A stretch of 64,000 nt of DNA from assembly GCA_944990035.1 (NCBI GenBank), contig CALYLX010000076.1, positions 22,207-86,206 of the forward strand, given 5' to 3'. Positions 33,980-44,841 of this stretch are shown here, piece by piece. Source of the DNA: Clitopilus passeckerianus. Lineage: Eukaryota; Basidiomycota; Agaricomycetes; Agaricales; Entolomataceae. Position 1 is the stretch's first letter. The number at the start of each line of letters is the position of its first letter. The position numbers were made by a program, and so were the translations under genes. Under the pieces are notes generated by a model, which saw only the letters and a list, made by a program, of their open reading frames with translations, did no database searches and was not told where the DNA came from.

Positions 33980-35218
33980 TCAGTACTCCGTCTTGAAGCA
34001 GTGATTCCTATGTCCGATATTGTTCACGGTGTCGCAATAATTCCAATGCTGTTTCCGATGAGTGGTAGAACACTTCCTAAGCGGTCAGGTCCCTCGTGAT
34101 CGTGCGTGAACGCGACAACACTCACGTATTGAACGGTAAGACACCTAAAGTAAAATGTAAAGATAAGTATATAAACGGTGGGTTCGAATGGAGGTAATGC
34201 CACATGCCTTCAGGTTCTCCTTGTTCTCGCAACCATGCATACCGCACTTCTCCCACCCCTTCAGATTTTTCCTGCTATTCAAAATAATCGCCCTCACACC
34301 GGGTTCACGCGCAGAATCGAACAGAACCGAAAGTAGGAACTTCGCACCCAATCCAACGCTTTGCTTTTTTACGGGAGCCCACTTTTCAAGCCAGGGCTTC
34401 AGCCCGTCCTTGACGTTTGCAGGCAAAACTTGGTCCTTGCCTTCGTCCTTCTTGGCAGATGTGATGAGGATACTGGAGAGAAAACATAGGTGCTTGAAGA
34501 CTAGATCGTCGTGGCATACCCCTGGTATGCCGATGGGTGGACTGTCAAGCCAGATATCCCAATAGGAGCCACAGCCAAAAGTCGTTCCGCAATTGCATTG
34601 GCAATGTGTCTGTTTTTTGCGGCAACAGGCTTTTGCGATCGCAGATACTTGTAAAGGTACGGAGTGGTTTGAACCATCAGGAGAGCTCGAGAGTAACCGT
34701 TTTCTAATTGACGCTCATGCTTCAGGAAATCGTCGACAAACTCAACGGAGGGAGATACGCTGAGGAATTTGTCGACAACCGCAGGAAGATATTTGGCGGC
34801 AAATTCACTGAACAACGTAGATAGATTTTCTTTCCCGCGGCGCTGGCCATACATGGCAACCTGTCAATTTAAAATGTGAAAGTCAAAGATTGAGACCGGT
34901 CAAACATTGCTTACCACCCCAGCTAGAGCGAACCACCTGTTTTCTTCGGTCATGTCAGGCGGAGGCGCATGAGGCCCTGTATCGGCTTCCTTAACCCCTG
35001 AGTGGTACATGCTAGTTAGGGCGAGAGATATGCGGATATCTGATGATTCCACCTAGCCATTCTGCTATAGTGTCTGCATTCACGGTCATCTCACCCTCCT
35101 CCATTATATCCTTTGGAGTCCGCCCCGTGCCAGGCCCAACTCTTCCCATGAGTGAAGCGAGTTCAACGCGACCTAATTTGGGAGGATCATATGGCATAGT
35201 AAAATTCATGCGATTCAT
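33980..35218 (-). pseudogene. MYND-family copy F, frameshift and damaged donor
   Basis: ATG at 35218; exon 1 ends TIAEWLG. Exon 2 (GVKEADTGPHAPPPDM) and exon 3 (VAMYGQRRGKENLSTLF, FAAKYLPAVVDKFLSV, YLYKYLRSQKPVAAKN, AERLLAVAP) follow. At about 34561 one base is missing at a CC pair: AVAP should continue YWDIWLDSPP. The finger reads CGMHGCENKENLKAC, but the usual donor after CSR is gone (GGCATT instead of AGGT). Microexon CLTVQY and last exon CSTTHRKQHW...GHRNHC end normally in KTEY-stop at 33980. Confidence 0.65.
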
Positions 35219-36041
35219 GTTGAGCAGTGATAGTGGGGAAATGGCAGAAATGGTAAGTAGTAGTTCCCTTTTGGCGTCCTCAGATAAGAGCGTGTCCTTC
35301 TCATCGTCCTTGGCAGATACGGCCAGGATAGTGTAAAAAGGGAACAGAAGTTTGCTCAGCAGATCCTTGTAACACATGTTTCGTCTTAAGATTGGCGGGG
35401 TCTTAAGCCAGCAATCCCAAGTAGGTGCCACAGTCACGAGTCGTTCAGCCATCGCGTTCGCGAGTTGTTTCTTGTTTGCTGCAATAGGTTTCTGAGAGAT
35501 CGCAAATATTTGTTGAAATAAGGGTAATGAGAACTTCGCGGAGAGCTCGAGAGTATCCTTTGTCGAAGAGGAGCTCCTGTTTCTGAAACTCGTTGGTCCA
35601 CGCAGAGGGTGCTGATATGTTGAGGAATTTGTCGATGACTGCAGGAAGGTATTTTGCCGCCAATTCACAGACCATCCTAAATCCACTTCCCGAACCGTGG
35701 AGTTGCCCGTATATTCCAACCTATCCACGATGCGAGGGCCTGAGATTGATGACACTTAGATGGCGACTTACCATCCCCTTTGGAATGAGCAGCCTGCGCA
35801 CCTCAGAGAGGTTAGGCGGGGGCGCATGAGGCCGGGTCGCTTCCTTGATACCCGGGTGGAGAGATCAGCTTGGGCGATGCATACATATAGGTGTTGAGAG
35901 GAGATTACCCAGCCACTCTGCTAATGAATCCGCATTTACGGGCATACCGTCCTCCTCCACGCATTCCGCCAAGGTTGCGCCCATGTTGAGCCTCATTTTG
36001 AGTGAAGTCTCTAGAACTGTATTTATACCGGGGTTATGCAT
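35219..36041 (-). pseudogene. MYND-family copy G, truncated and fused to copy F 5' end
   Basis: Exon 1 from the ATG at 36041 (MHNPGINTVLETSLKMRLN, ending DSLAEWLG); exon 2 keeps PHAPPPNLSEVRRLLIPKGM but its acceptor reads CGG instead of CAG. Exon 3 starts MVCELAAKYLPAVIDKFLNI and changes frame near 35525 (LREVLITL, then SQKPIAANKKQ, AERLVTVAPTWDCW). After KDDEKDTLLSEDAKREL the MYND half, microexon and last exon are missing; the open frame runs straight into exon 1 of copy F. A deletion between the two genes explains this. It cannot make the finger. Confidence 0.65.
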
Positions 36042-36656
36042 CGCGTAATAGTTCGTTATGAGCGGGATGACCAGAACGGAAAGAGAAAGTGGTGAAGGCC
36101 AGCTGAGCACATTCTCGCGTTTGGACTTGCCCTAAAGCCAATGATCAAGAAGTCGGAATTCAGATTAACCAGCTCATTCGGCCAATTTTGAGTAATTCAG
36201 TGAGGCGAACGAGAGGCCTTCAAACTCAAAGGATTAGGGTCTTTCAAAGTTGAAAAGTTTCGTCCCATTAATGGGTATTCCGCTACCTCCCTTATTCGTC
36301 CCTTGCTTTAAACAGAGAGTTTGGCATGTATACTTTTCACCATTCTCAGTTTCAGACCGAAGAAGGGTCGGGAATGGTGAATAATGGAACCAAACTTTTC
36401 AACTTTGAAACCCTTATTACTTGCGACAGTGCTAAAGCTTAGCCTCGATTGTGAATCTGGAAGTATAGACAGGGTTAACGAGTAGTCACAGCCGCCGGCT
36501 GAAAGCTGGTAATGATCCCATTTATACGTGTTTACTCGACAGCAACAGCAGAGTACACAATGGACCGGGGCTACAATATCGACACAACACTCCTTGGGAA
36601 CCGTCATGCATTGCACACCAAACCAGACCATTACCTTTCGCAGTTCGCACTCTGTT
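36042..36656. other. Intergenic, MYND copies G-H
   Basis: About 615 bases. Two passages near 36250-36290 and 36370-36420 repeat the words aaagttgaaaagttt/ccaaacttttcaactttgaaa in opposite directions, a small imperfect inverted repeat. A minus-strand frame (36308-36694) overlaps the end of copy H and has no motif. Confidence 0.4.
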
Positions 36657-37826
36657 TCAATAATCGGTCTTGAAGCAGTAGTTCTTGTGTCCAATTAACT
36701 TGCGGCTCGATATCAGGGGAATTCCAATGTTCTTTCTGATGAGCGACAGAGCACTGCGCAGCATTCCTCAATCAGCTTTTTGAGGTAATCAGACACGGTC
36801 TAGCTATAGGACCCACATATTGGACCGTGAGGCACCTGAGAGAAAAAGGAAGAATCAGTATTCAGATAGCCAAAGTGAGAGAAGGTTGCGAAGTCGTAAC
36901 TGACTTTGAACATGCTTTTGAATTGTCTTTCTTCTTGCAGCCGTGCATACCACAAGTCTCCCATCCCTTCATATATTTTCGGCTAACTTTCAGCCCCGAG
37001 TTGAGACCCGTTATTTCTCGCGCATGATCGAAGATGATTCCAATGGGGACGGCCGTGGGCATTCCGATATCATTCAGCGGGTAGTTTATAGGTCCCCATC
37101 TAATCAGCCATGGTTTCAGTCCTTCCTTGATGTCGTCGGGTAAAATGGTCTCCTTGTCCTCGTCCTTTGCGCATACGACCAGAATAGTAGAAAGAACAAA
37201 AAGCACTTTGGAGAGTTGAGTCTTGTAACACATCGTCGTGTCTGGGACTTGGCGATCCCAAACAGGTGCCACAGAAACGATTCGTTCAGCCAGGGTTCTG
37301 GCCAGAAGCTTCTTCTCTGATGCGGAGGCTTTCGCGATCGTAGGTACTTGCTGAAGTAACGTGTAGTTAGAAGTTAACAGAAAGCTCGAGAGTAACCGTT
37401 GTCCAAGAGAAGCTGTTGTTTCTGAAACTCGTCCGTACAATCGGCGGGAACTGATATGTCAAGGAATTTGTCGATGACCTCAGGAAGTATTTTGCGGCAA
37501 ACTCAGAAATGAACCTGAATTCGCCTGCTCGGGCGTAGAAATGGCGATAAACGCTAATCTGCCATTCAAAGATTGGAGCGTCTCAGCCGATACTCAGAAG
37601 GTTACTTACCGGTCCACTTGGAGCCATCAACTTCCCCACTTCAGATAGGTAGAACCGGGGGCGCGGAGGCCTTGATGCTGGCCTTTCAAGCCCTAGTGGT
37701 GTACGGTCAGCCAGGGCAATATACAGGGAAAGAGAGGACAACACCTAGCCAGTCTGCCAACATATCTGCATTCACGTTCTTGTCGTCTTCGGTCAACGCA
37801 TCCTCCATAGTCGCATCAGGCGCCAT
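36657..37826 (-). pseudogene. MYND-family copy H, multiple frameshifts
   Basis: Exon 1 starts at the ATG at 37826 (MAPDATMEDALTEDDKNVN, ending MLADWLG). Exon 2 has a frame break (PPVL ... LSEVGKLMAPSGP). Exon 3 loses a base after FAAKY (near 37488), shifts again around TRYFSKYLRSRKP, then reads LAERIVSVAPVWDRQ, LKPWLIRWGPINYPLND and the finger CGMHGCKKKDNSKACSK. Microexon CLTVQY is intact; the last exon starts CSVAHQKEHW and shifts frame before GHKNYC, ending near 36657. At least four indels: a pseudogene. Confidence 0.7.
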
Positions 37827-38271
37827 CTTGAGTAGGGCAAAGGGCAAGGCGCACAAGTAGATCTATGCCGAGGCTACACACCATGGCGGCGGCCATTACG
37901 AGCAGCGCAGGTTTATGATAATGGTAGTATGGTGAGGCCGACGTTGACTGTGTCGAAGACGAGAAGCATCCTCACGTTTCAACCTGCCCTAAAGCAGAGA
38001 AGTCATCTTCTGGATCAACCCCAGCTCATTAAGGCAAGGGAAAGGCCGTAAAGGGACTTTTACGCCTAAGAGAGACGTTGAAGCTGTGTTCTTAGTTTCA
38101 TGAAGCTGCAAGTATAAATAACAAGTATCCGACGGCCTAGAACGCGCATATATCCTCCCTTTGACGATTTAATTTTTAGTGACCTTGCGACCATCCGGCA
38201 AAATTCCATGAGAGTTCTTCACGCTGCAGGAACAGGATCAGCAACGGAGCATAGTCCTGGTGGAAAGCAAC
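37827..38271. other. Intergenic
   Basis: About 450 bases upstream of copy H and downstream of the small orphan gene. Promoter of copy H expected; nothing else seen. Confidence 0.4.
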
Positions 38272-38762
38272 TTACGCGTCCGTGACCCAAGACGCGTATG
38301 GGTGAAAAAATTCATGTGCAAATTGGCGCGCATTGCTGGGTTTCTTCTTATCCTTGAATAATTGGAACCACGCCCAATGCAAATCAGCGATTACAGCTCC
38401 CTTGACGCCTGAGCGTTTGAGCCAAGCAACCTTGAACTCGTTCGAACAGAGGTAATCTGCCGCAGGCTTGGAGGGGTGGGGCCGCCATTAGCACCGTGGG
38501 GAGAGGCATACGTGCAGTGTCAACTCACGTTGATCCATTCGATAGGAGCAGGAGGGTAGTGAAGATAGAACACAAAGATGCCTGCAGATTGTCTCCAGAA
38601 TGCTTCGCCGCTGAAAGAATCAATCGTATGGTCGCTGTAACGGCCCTTGGCCTTGCGATCTGCGATAGAAGGTAGGACATGTCCTCGTAATTGATTGGAG
38701 ACGTCCGTCTCTGGTATGTCCTTGAGTGTGTCATATGGTGGTTCGCCGTGGTAGAAATGCAT
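38272..38762 (-). CDS. Small orphan protein (two exons, tentative)
   Basis: ATG at 38762 opens MHFYHGEPPYDTLKDIPETD ... IFVFYLHYPPAPIEWIN, followed by a gtgagt donor. After an acceptor (ggcag at about 38458) a frame reads YLCSNEFKVAWLKRSG, DLHWAWFQLFKDKKK, HEFFHPYASWVTDA-stop at 38272. Both parts look coding, but the intron phase is off by one base, so either a base is missing or the join is different. No family recognised. Confidence 0.4.
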
Positions 38763-39306
38763 CTCGACGCTGGCCGTTTTCAGTGATCCTTAGGGTATCG
38801 AAAATGTATTGTTGGAATGTGAATCCAGAACGTCCGGGGATTTGCGCTCTAGTGACAAGCTAAAGTTCGAAGTGACAACCAAACAAGGATTGACTGTGAC
38901 AGAGAAGGCGCCAAGGTACGTCCAAGGGTGCTTCAGTTTCCAGCAGATCTCTCAGAAATAAAGGCCAAGCAGACCATAGCACTAAAAAAGTGGATTTCAA
39001 GCGTTTTCATGTCATTACAAGCTTTAGGGTTACAGTTCTGATGAAAGTATGCTCACTTCAGAAATTGTGGTCACAGATTTAGTTTAGGGCCGGTCGATCG
39101 CATGAGTGGATGGATATCTTCTGACCTTGAAGGTCGCCCATCGACCCATTAGTATGGAGTAGGTGACGAATGATTCTATTGCCTTTGTAAAATACAAGCT
39201 TTGACTACCCGGAATGAAATGATAAATATCTATAGAATCCACGCACGTTATCTTCTGCGGATGTCTCCAGCCACACATCCCAGTACCCAATGACAGCAAT
39301 ACACAC
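38763..39306. other. Intergenic
   Basis: About 540 bases between the orphan and the F-box/LRR gene, AT-rich, no motif-bearing frame. Confidence 0.45.
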
Positions 39307-40568
39307 TCATGACTCTGTGGATGGCTCCTCTCCCTCGAGGCTATTCCATTTCCCGGATGATGACTCTCCCTCTACCTGTACGCCAAACCAAACTCTTCCA
39401 CGTGGTAGTATGATTGTCTTTAGCGTTGGGCAGGATAGATGCCATAGCTGCGCAATGTCTTTCTCTTCTTCAGCCGTTGACTGATCATCCGTGGCTGCCA
39501 TAAATGTGATGTACTGCAAACAGAATCAGAATGCCTGGTTCACTATATTGAATAATAGGATTTACCTGCAAATTCTTGAACCCAGCTAGCTTGGGCCCTG
39601 ATTCACGCAAGAGTGTCTGCAGGAGAACATCAGCACAAGTTGCAACGGCACGATTTCGGACAGCAACTCACATTCGTATACTCCGAGAGCAGAATCACGA
39701 TATGCAGCGCCTCCAACTGCGGGAACCTGACCGCAAGCTCCGAAAGCAAATAATCCGGAGCAGCAGGGTCAAAGCTCATAATGCTCAGCCTCTTCATCGT
39801 CGCCTTGCCCAACTCCAGCGCACACAGGCTCTCCGCCGCCCTCTCCGGGAACAAAGCAATCGACGCAGCTTGAATGGGCCGATTGCGGACAACAGTCATT
39901 ATGATATCCGGACCCCCGTGCACCGTGCGTAGCGAGGTGAGATTGGGCAATGCATCTACGGGCAACGGGAAGTCGTGCGACCTCGACGTACTCGTCGACG
40001 CCGATAGAAATGTGGGTACGAATACCTCCGCGTCGAATCCACGGAGTGTAAGGTCGGTGATTGTGGGTTGCGTTGAGAGGAAAGCCGCTAGTGGAGGCTT
40101 GCACGGCATTGATGTCGCGAAGTACTTGAGCTTGAAGCTGCAGTTGTTCAGTATCCAGAAGGGTGCGTTCGCCCGGGGGAGCTCTAGGGATAGGCTGACG
40201 AGGTTGGCGCATGAGCTGAGGGCTCGTGAAAGGACTTGATAGAGATTTCCGGTTGGGCTAACGCCGTCTGCCCAATCAAGCTCCAATGTCTTTACTAGGG
40301 GTTGTACTCTCTTGTTATAGGCAAGCTGGAGCAGGCAACCTAGAATCCGGCGAGGGCGTAGGTCTTCTATGGCCTGGTACATGATACGACTTGCGATGCC
40401 ATAGAAAATGCTGTTGACATTCAGGCAGCCGAAGAGGTCGTTTCGACTGAGGGCGCCCAGAATGTAATCGAGGACTTCCACTGGGAGTACTGGGCGGAGA
40501 TTGAGTGACGCCTTACTCGAGCTTTCCTTGAGCGTTTGGATATCTTCGTAGGATAGAGTGGGGGTCAT
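39307..40568 (-). CDS. F-box/LRR-like protein
   Basis: Exons 40568-39672, 39616-39566 and 39513-39307 join in frame to 384 residues. The N-terminal region LPVEVLDYILGALSRNDLF (about residue 30) is F-box-like. Leucine-patterned repeats follow: VKTLELDW, LVSLSLELPRA, ITDLTLRGFD, LTSLRTVHGG, MKRLSIMSF, LEALHIVIL. The end HLSCPTLKTIILPRGRVW is typical of this Agaricomycete F-box family. Probable SCF ubiquitin-ligase adaptor with unknown target. Intact. Confidence 0.78.
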
Positions 40569-40920
40569 CGCAAAAGGTCGTCGAGCAGGGTCGGAGTGGG
40601 AGGAGCCTCCTCATGACCAAAACGTCCATGATGCGCAATTTATAATAAGACCGGCGGTGGCGGTCCGAATTTCTTCCAAGGTTATATTGCGAAGATACCA
40701 TTTGCTCAACAATCCCAAGTGTGCACTACAGGTCCCAATATCAGAAGGCAAAGCGTTCTCTGTTCCTGAGGGTGTCATTATTATTATTTTGCGTGTAATA
40801 CAAAATTTGCTACTAATGTTCCAGATATATAAGAATGCGCGACATCGACAAAGCACCGTCTAGAAAGGGCTTCAGATACCGACTGGTATATTTTCTTTTA
40901 ATATCCCGATATTAAATCCT
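40569..40920. other. Intergenic, F-box/LRR gene to ERG25
   Basis: About 350 bases, AT-rich near 40780-40800. Promoter of the F-box/LRR gene and 3' untranslated sequence of ERG25; nothing else seen. Confidence 0.45.
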
Positions 40921-42150
40921 CTACTGGACCTTGGTCTTGGGTCGGCTACCCTCAGCTTCGGCCTCAGCGATGATACCCTCAGCCTCAACCTCGTCCTGGA
41001 GTTTCTTCTCCCAAGCAGCAATCTCCTCCTTGGATGCGCCCTTCAAAGCCTTCTTGGCAGCAGTGACACGAGCACGGTACTCTTGGTACTTTTTGTCGGT
41101 GCCGAGGATTCGATCCCACCACCTAAAAGAGGTCGAGAAGTTGTTGGTGAAGGCCATGTGATGGAAATCATGGTGCTCAGCACCCGACCAGAAGGGCACG
41201 ATGTGCTGGAGAGACCAGGGGAAGTCTGCGAGATAGATAAGGAACCCGCATGTGATAGAATAGGGTAAAAAAAAAAATTTACCATAGCCGGAGTGGGCAT
41301 CAATAGCTTGGAAGAGACGGAGGGTGATCCAGATGTACATGGTGAAGATGTGAAGGTTCTTGGTGAAGAAGCAGTAGAGAAGAGGACCAGCGAGGGTACC
41401 AGTTCCCAAGATGAAAACCTCAGCGGGATGGGCATACTCAGCGGCCAAACCGAAGGGAGCGGAGTACTTGTGATGGATCTTGTGAATATGCTTGTAGAGG
41501 ACACCCCAGTGAAGAGCTTGGTGAGCTGTTTGACCTTGGTTAGGGAACAGTGCGGCAAAAAACGACTAACAGAAGGACATACCAACGTAGTGGAAGAAAT
41601 CCTCAAAGACGAAGAAGAGGAAAACTTGCGGGGCAATGGTGCTCAGGGGAGGGAAGGGAACTTGGTAGGTGGACATTCCGAAGTATTCAGCCAAGGGGTG
41701 GAACAACCAAATCTAATGGATGGCACGTCAGCAATTTTTCTTAGTTGCCAAGAGGGTAAGAACTTACTGCAGGGAGTTCAATGGTGAAGTGTGAGAACAA
41801 GACACCCTTGGTACATTCCCATTGCTCAGCAGCGGTGGGGACCTTCTGGGGCTGGAGCTTCCACTTCCTGAAGTAAGGCATAGAGTCGATAATGATCCAA
41901 GGAATGCAGCGACCGAAGTAGACAATCTACACGTAGCAACGCGTGAGTACTCTGCTTCGCGTCGCAAGACAAGCAGGTAAATAGGACACACCTCATGAAG
42001 CAAGAAGGACATCAAGCCAGTGGCAATGATTGGGTTTCCAATCCAGATGTACCAAGCAGCCCATTGCTTTTCGAGCCAGTTGAGCTGAGCAAAGTCAGTG
42101 CCGGCGTAAAGCTCAGCGTAAATATTCGTAGCAGTAGAATTAAACGCCAT
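40921..42150 (-). CDS. ERG25: C-4 methylsterol oxidase
   Basis: Exons 42150-41992, 41926-41768, 41712-41583, 41525-41283 and 41225-40921 give 331 residues. The protein oxidises the C-4 methyl groups of 4,4-dimethylzymosterol in ergosterol synthesis at the endoplasmic reticulum. The di-iron His clusters of the sterol desaturase/hydroxylase family are visible: HYVAHQALHW, HKIHHKY and HHDFHHM, plus HSGYDFPW. Hydrophobic helices ([38 protein letters not shown]) flank them. A charged C-terminal extension ([19 protein letters not shown]) follows. The fourth intron contains a run of nine A/T-rich bases. Intact. Confidence 0.95.
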
Positions 42151-42737
42151 CACGCGTCGTTATCGTGCTTTTCGTCAACCAAAACGTAAAGGAGAAGAAA
42201 AGCCGTGAGCTGGAGAAAGTCGTCGTCAACTAAAGACGTTGGCAGGAAAATATTTGGTGAACCCTGACCAACTTTTATAGCATTGATTGACAGCCGAGGT
42301 CAGGGATGATTCCACCGAAAACCGCACCACTTTTTGGCCTTCAAGATCACGTGCTCATAAATATCTTCTACATCACCACACTAAAAAGTGGCGACCATTT
42401 TGATGACTTGACAAGTTAACAAGAAGTCTGGAGACTTTGGCTGGAACATTCGGGGCTATGCCTAAGACGGCCTCTGGGGAATCCAATGTGCCCATTTTTG
42501 CTGTTCAATGAGCCCTGTATCATGTCGCCATCAAGAGTTTTCATGAAAGTCCTTGCTATTACTCCTTGGATGCAACAGCTCGAATATGCCCGTGCTAGGC
42601 CGTTCGACTCAGTAGGCTCATGCTATGGCTACGAAAGACTCGGATGCACACACACTCTAAGTTATCATTTCCAAGCTAACGGGTACATGGGTTACAATTG
42701 TTATTAGAGAGCGATGACTCGGGCGCCAACTAGAAAT
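42151..42737. other. Upstream region of ERG25 and downstream of FunK1 copy 4
   Basis: About 590 bases. It should hold the ERG25 promoter; no clear SRE-like element was recognised. No other gene. Confidence 0.4.
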
Positions 42738-43770
42738 TCACGAGGAGCCCGCAAGTCCCGGCCATACATCTGGGAGGTCAGGTATACAACGCAGTCCAGC
42801 CTGCACATATTCCCGATACGCCTTTCTAACAACTTCCTCAGTCGTCGCCAGCGTCTTGGTTTCACGCCGCCTCAATAACGTGAGCCATTCAAGCAGAAGA
42901 GTTTTGAACATTGTCAGAGGCGGAGAGAAGGCGATGTCCAGGTTCATGTATATTTCCCAAGGATATAGAAAAGTCCTGAGGATACCTAGCTTCGTTGATC
43001 CCAGATTATCAAGGTTGTCTGAATTCAAGCGGCTCCACCAATGTTCCTCTTTCCGGATTTTGTTCACTGTTTTCCGTAGAAGTACGAAAATAAGAACCCA
43101 GACGAAAGACTCTAGATCGTCCATAGGAGTGTGGGTGAAGGGTTCTTCGTCGGTCCAGAGCAAAGTAATTCGCATTGAAAGAAAAGTTTCGGTACCCTGC
43201 AATTATTAGAAGATGTGAGTGGAGGTGCAACAAGTGACTTACGAATCAGTGAGTAGGGTATTGCTTGATATTCCATTTCTTCGCTACACCGCCGTCAATC
43301 AATACCGCAGCACAGTCCCGGCTCGTCACCGTGTGTCTTGTAGCCTGCTTGTCTTTTGAGAGACCGAATCAGACATAGCCAAACATCCTACATTTCCGGA
43401 ACACAACGGGTCTCTTTCGTTGTCAGCAGCAATATGCCCCCCTCAATTATGTCTTGGTGCAAATATCCGGCTTGAGTGAAGAGTGCCCTGGGGTAATGTC
43501 ATAACCCCAATCAGCTGGAGACGAGTGCGCTCCTAGTCCCTACCCCTACCAATCATCGCGTGCAACTTGGTGCAAGATCGCATATCCCAATTGCTTCGGA
43601 CTGTTGGCTGAGCGTAGGGGTAGGCCGACTGGCTTGAGTAGATGTCTGTTCACTGTGAGATAGACGGAAGGGTTCCCAAGCCTGGCGCCATTGAGCACCG
43701 AAAAGCGAGAAGAATAATGTTATAACCAAGTTATAACCTATTGTAGGGATCACTGACAAGCGACTGGACT
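42738..43770 (-). pseudogene. FunK1-type kinase copy, degenerate
   Basis: Resembles the fungal FunK1 protein kinase family from the middle of the N-lobe onward. Pieces in order: IPTIGYNLVITLF, HLLKPVGLPLRSANSPKQLGYAILH, ALFTQAGYLHQDIIEGGILLL, then FLSMRITLLWTDEEPF, DLESFVWVLIFVLLRK, WWSRLNSDNL, LLEWLTLL, KAYREYVQAGLRCIPDLPD and a stop at 42738. The catalytic loop HRD is HQD and the metal-binding Asn is Gly, so it cannot be an active kinase. The N-terminal domain is absent. The last exon (about 43200-42738) is a clean 150-residue frame. Confidence 0.65.
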
Positions 43771-43894
43771 AAACAGCTCTCGAGCCAATTCTCCGATCAA
43801 ACGAGGCAGGAACGTGTGGGTGTAAACATGTTTATACATAGGTTACTTATACAAGGGCCTCAATGGAATGATGATTTGGGTGCAGACTAGAAGA

Positions 43895-44760
43895 TTACGA
43901 GGAAACCGCGACTCCCGGCCATGCTTCTGGAAGGTCAGGTATATACTTCAGCCCAGCTTGGATATATTTCCTATACGCGTCGCGCGCAACTTCTTCAATC
44001 TCCACTGGCGTGTCGGGTGGGTCATCTGAGATGCCAATGTCAGCCATTCGACCAGCAGAGGTGCAGAGAAGCAAGCAGCAAGTTTGCTGAGTTTTTTCGG
44101 GGCAAGCCATGAACTCTTCAATACAGGCTTCGTTGTGTGTATATGGTGAAGATCGTCATGATTGAGGTCGGCCCACCACTCCAGTTCACGCCGCGACTTT
44201 TCCAATGTTCACCGCAATAGGACGAAGACAAGGACCCAGATGAATGATGCTAGACCGTCCATAGGCGTTTGCGTTATTGGTTCTCTTTGTATCCAAGCAA
44301 TTGTGGCTAAGAAAGGTTTGGCAGTCTCCATCCATAAGTAGGCTTTCGAAGATCTTTGAGACAGTATATCAGTCAACTTACAGGCCGATGTGGCTCGGGC
44401 TCATGCTGTGCGCCATATGTCTTCTCTGCATCGCCGTCAATCAATATCGCGACGCAGTCCTGGCTCATCACTATGCCTTGCAGCCTATGTTTGTCAGGGA
44501 GACACTGAATATGAACAAGGAAACGTACTTACAGTGTGGGAATGCAACGACTCTCTTTGTTTTACAGCAACAATATATTTCCCTCGCCGATGTCCCGGTC
44601 CAAATATTCAGCTTCGGTGAAAAGGGCGCAATGTCCTGAAGCAGTAATGTATGAGGCCAACCAACCGAAGGCAAGCAGGGATCCTCACCTATCATCGCAT
44701 GTAGGATTGCATATCCCAATTGCCTCGGACTCAATTCTCAGATCAAAAGAGGCAGGAACG
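43895..44760 (-). pseudogene. FunK1-type kinase copy, fragment with stops
   Basis: Begins directly after the next copy ends. Pieces: SPRQLGYAILHAMIG, HCALFTEAEYLDRDIGEGNILLL-stop (TAA), CVAILIDGDAEKTYG, PMDGLASFIWVLVFVLLR-stop (TGA), LEWWADLNHDDL, ARDAYRKYIQAGLKYIPDLPEAW, stop at 43895. The catalytic loop has Asp for His (DRD). Frame changes and two in-frame stops make it a pseudogene. Confidence 0.65.
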
Positions 44761-44841
44761 TGTGAGTGTAGATAGATTAATACATAGGTTATTAGTACTA
44801 ATGTTATCAGAACGATAATGATTTGGGTGCCGACTAGAACT

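Noticed and set aside
36308..36694. 128-codon minus frame downstream of MYND copy H
   Set aside because: Its N-terminal part is the out-of-frame antisense-neighbour of copy H's last exon; remainder has no motif.
41293..41787. Long plus-strand frame (164 codons) opposite ERG25
   Set aside because: It is the antisense of ERG25 exons and runs through its introns; start and composition have no independent support.
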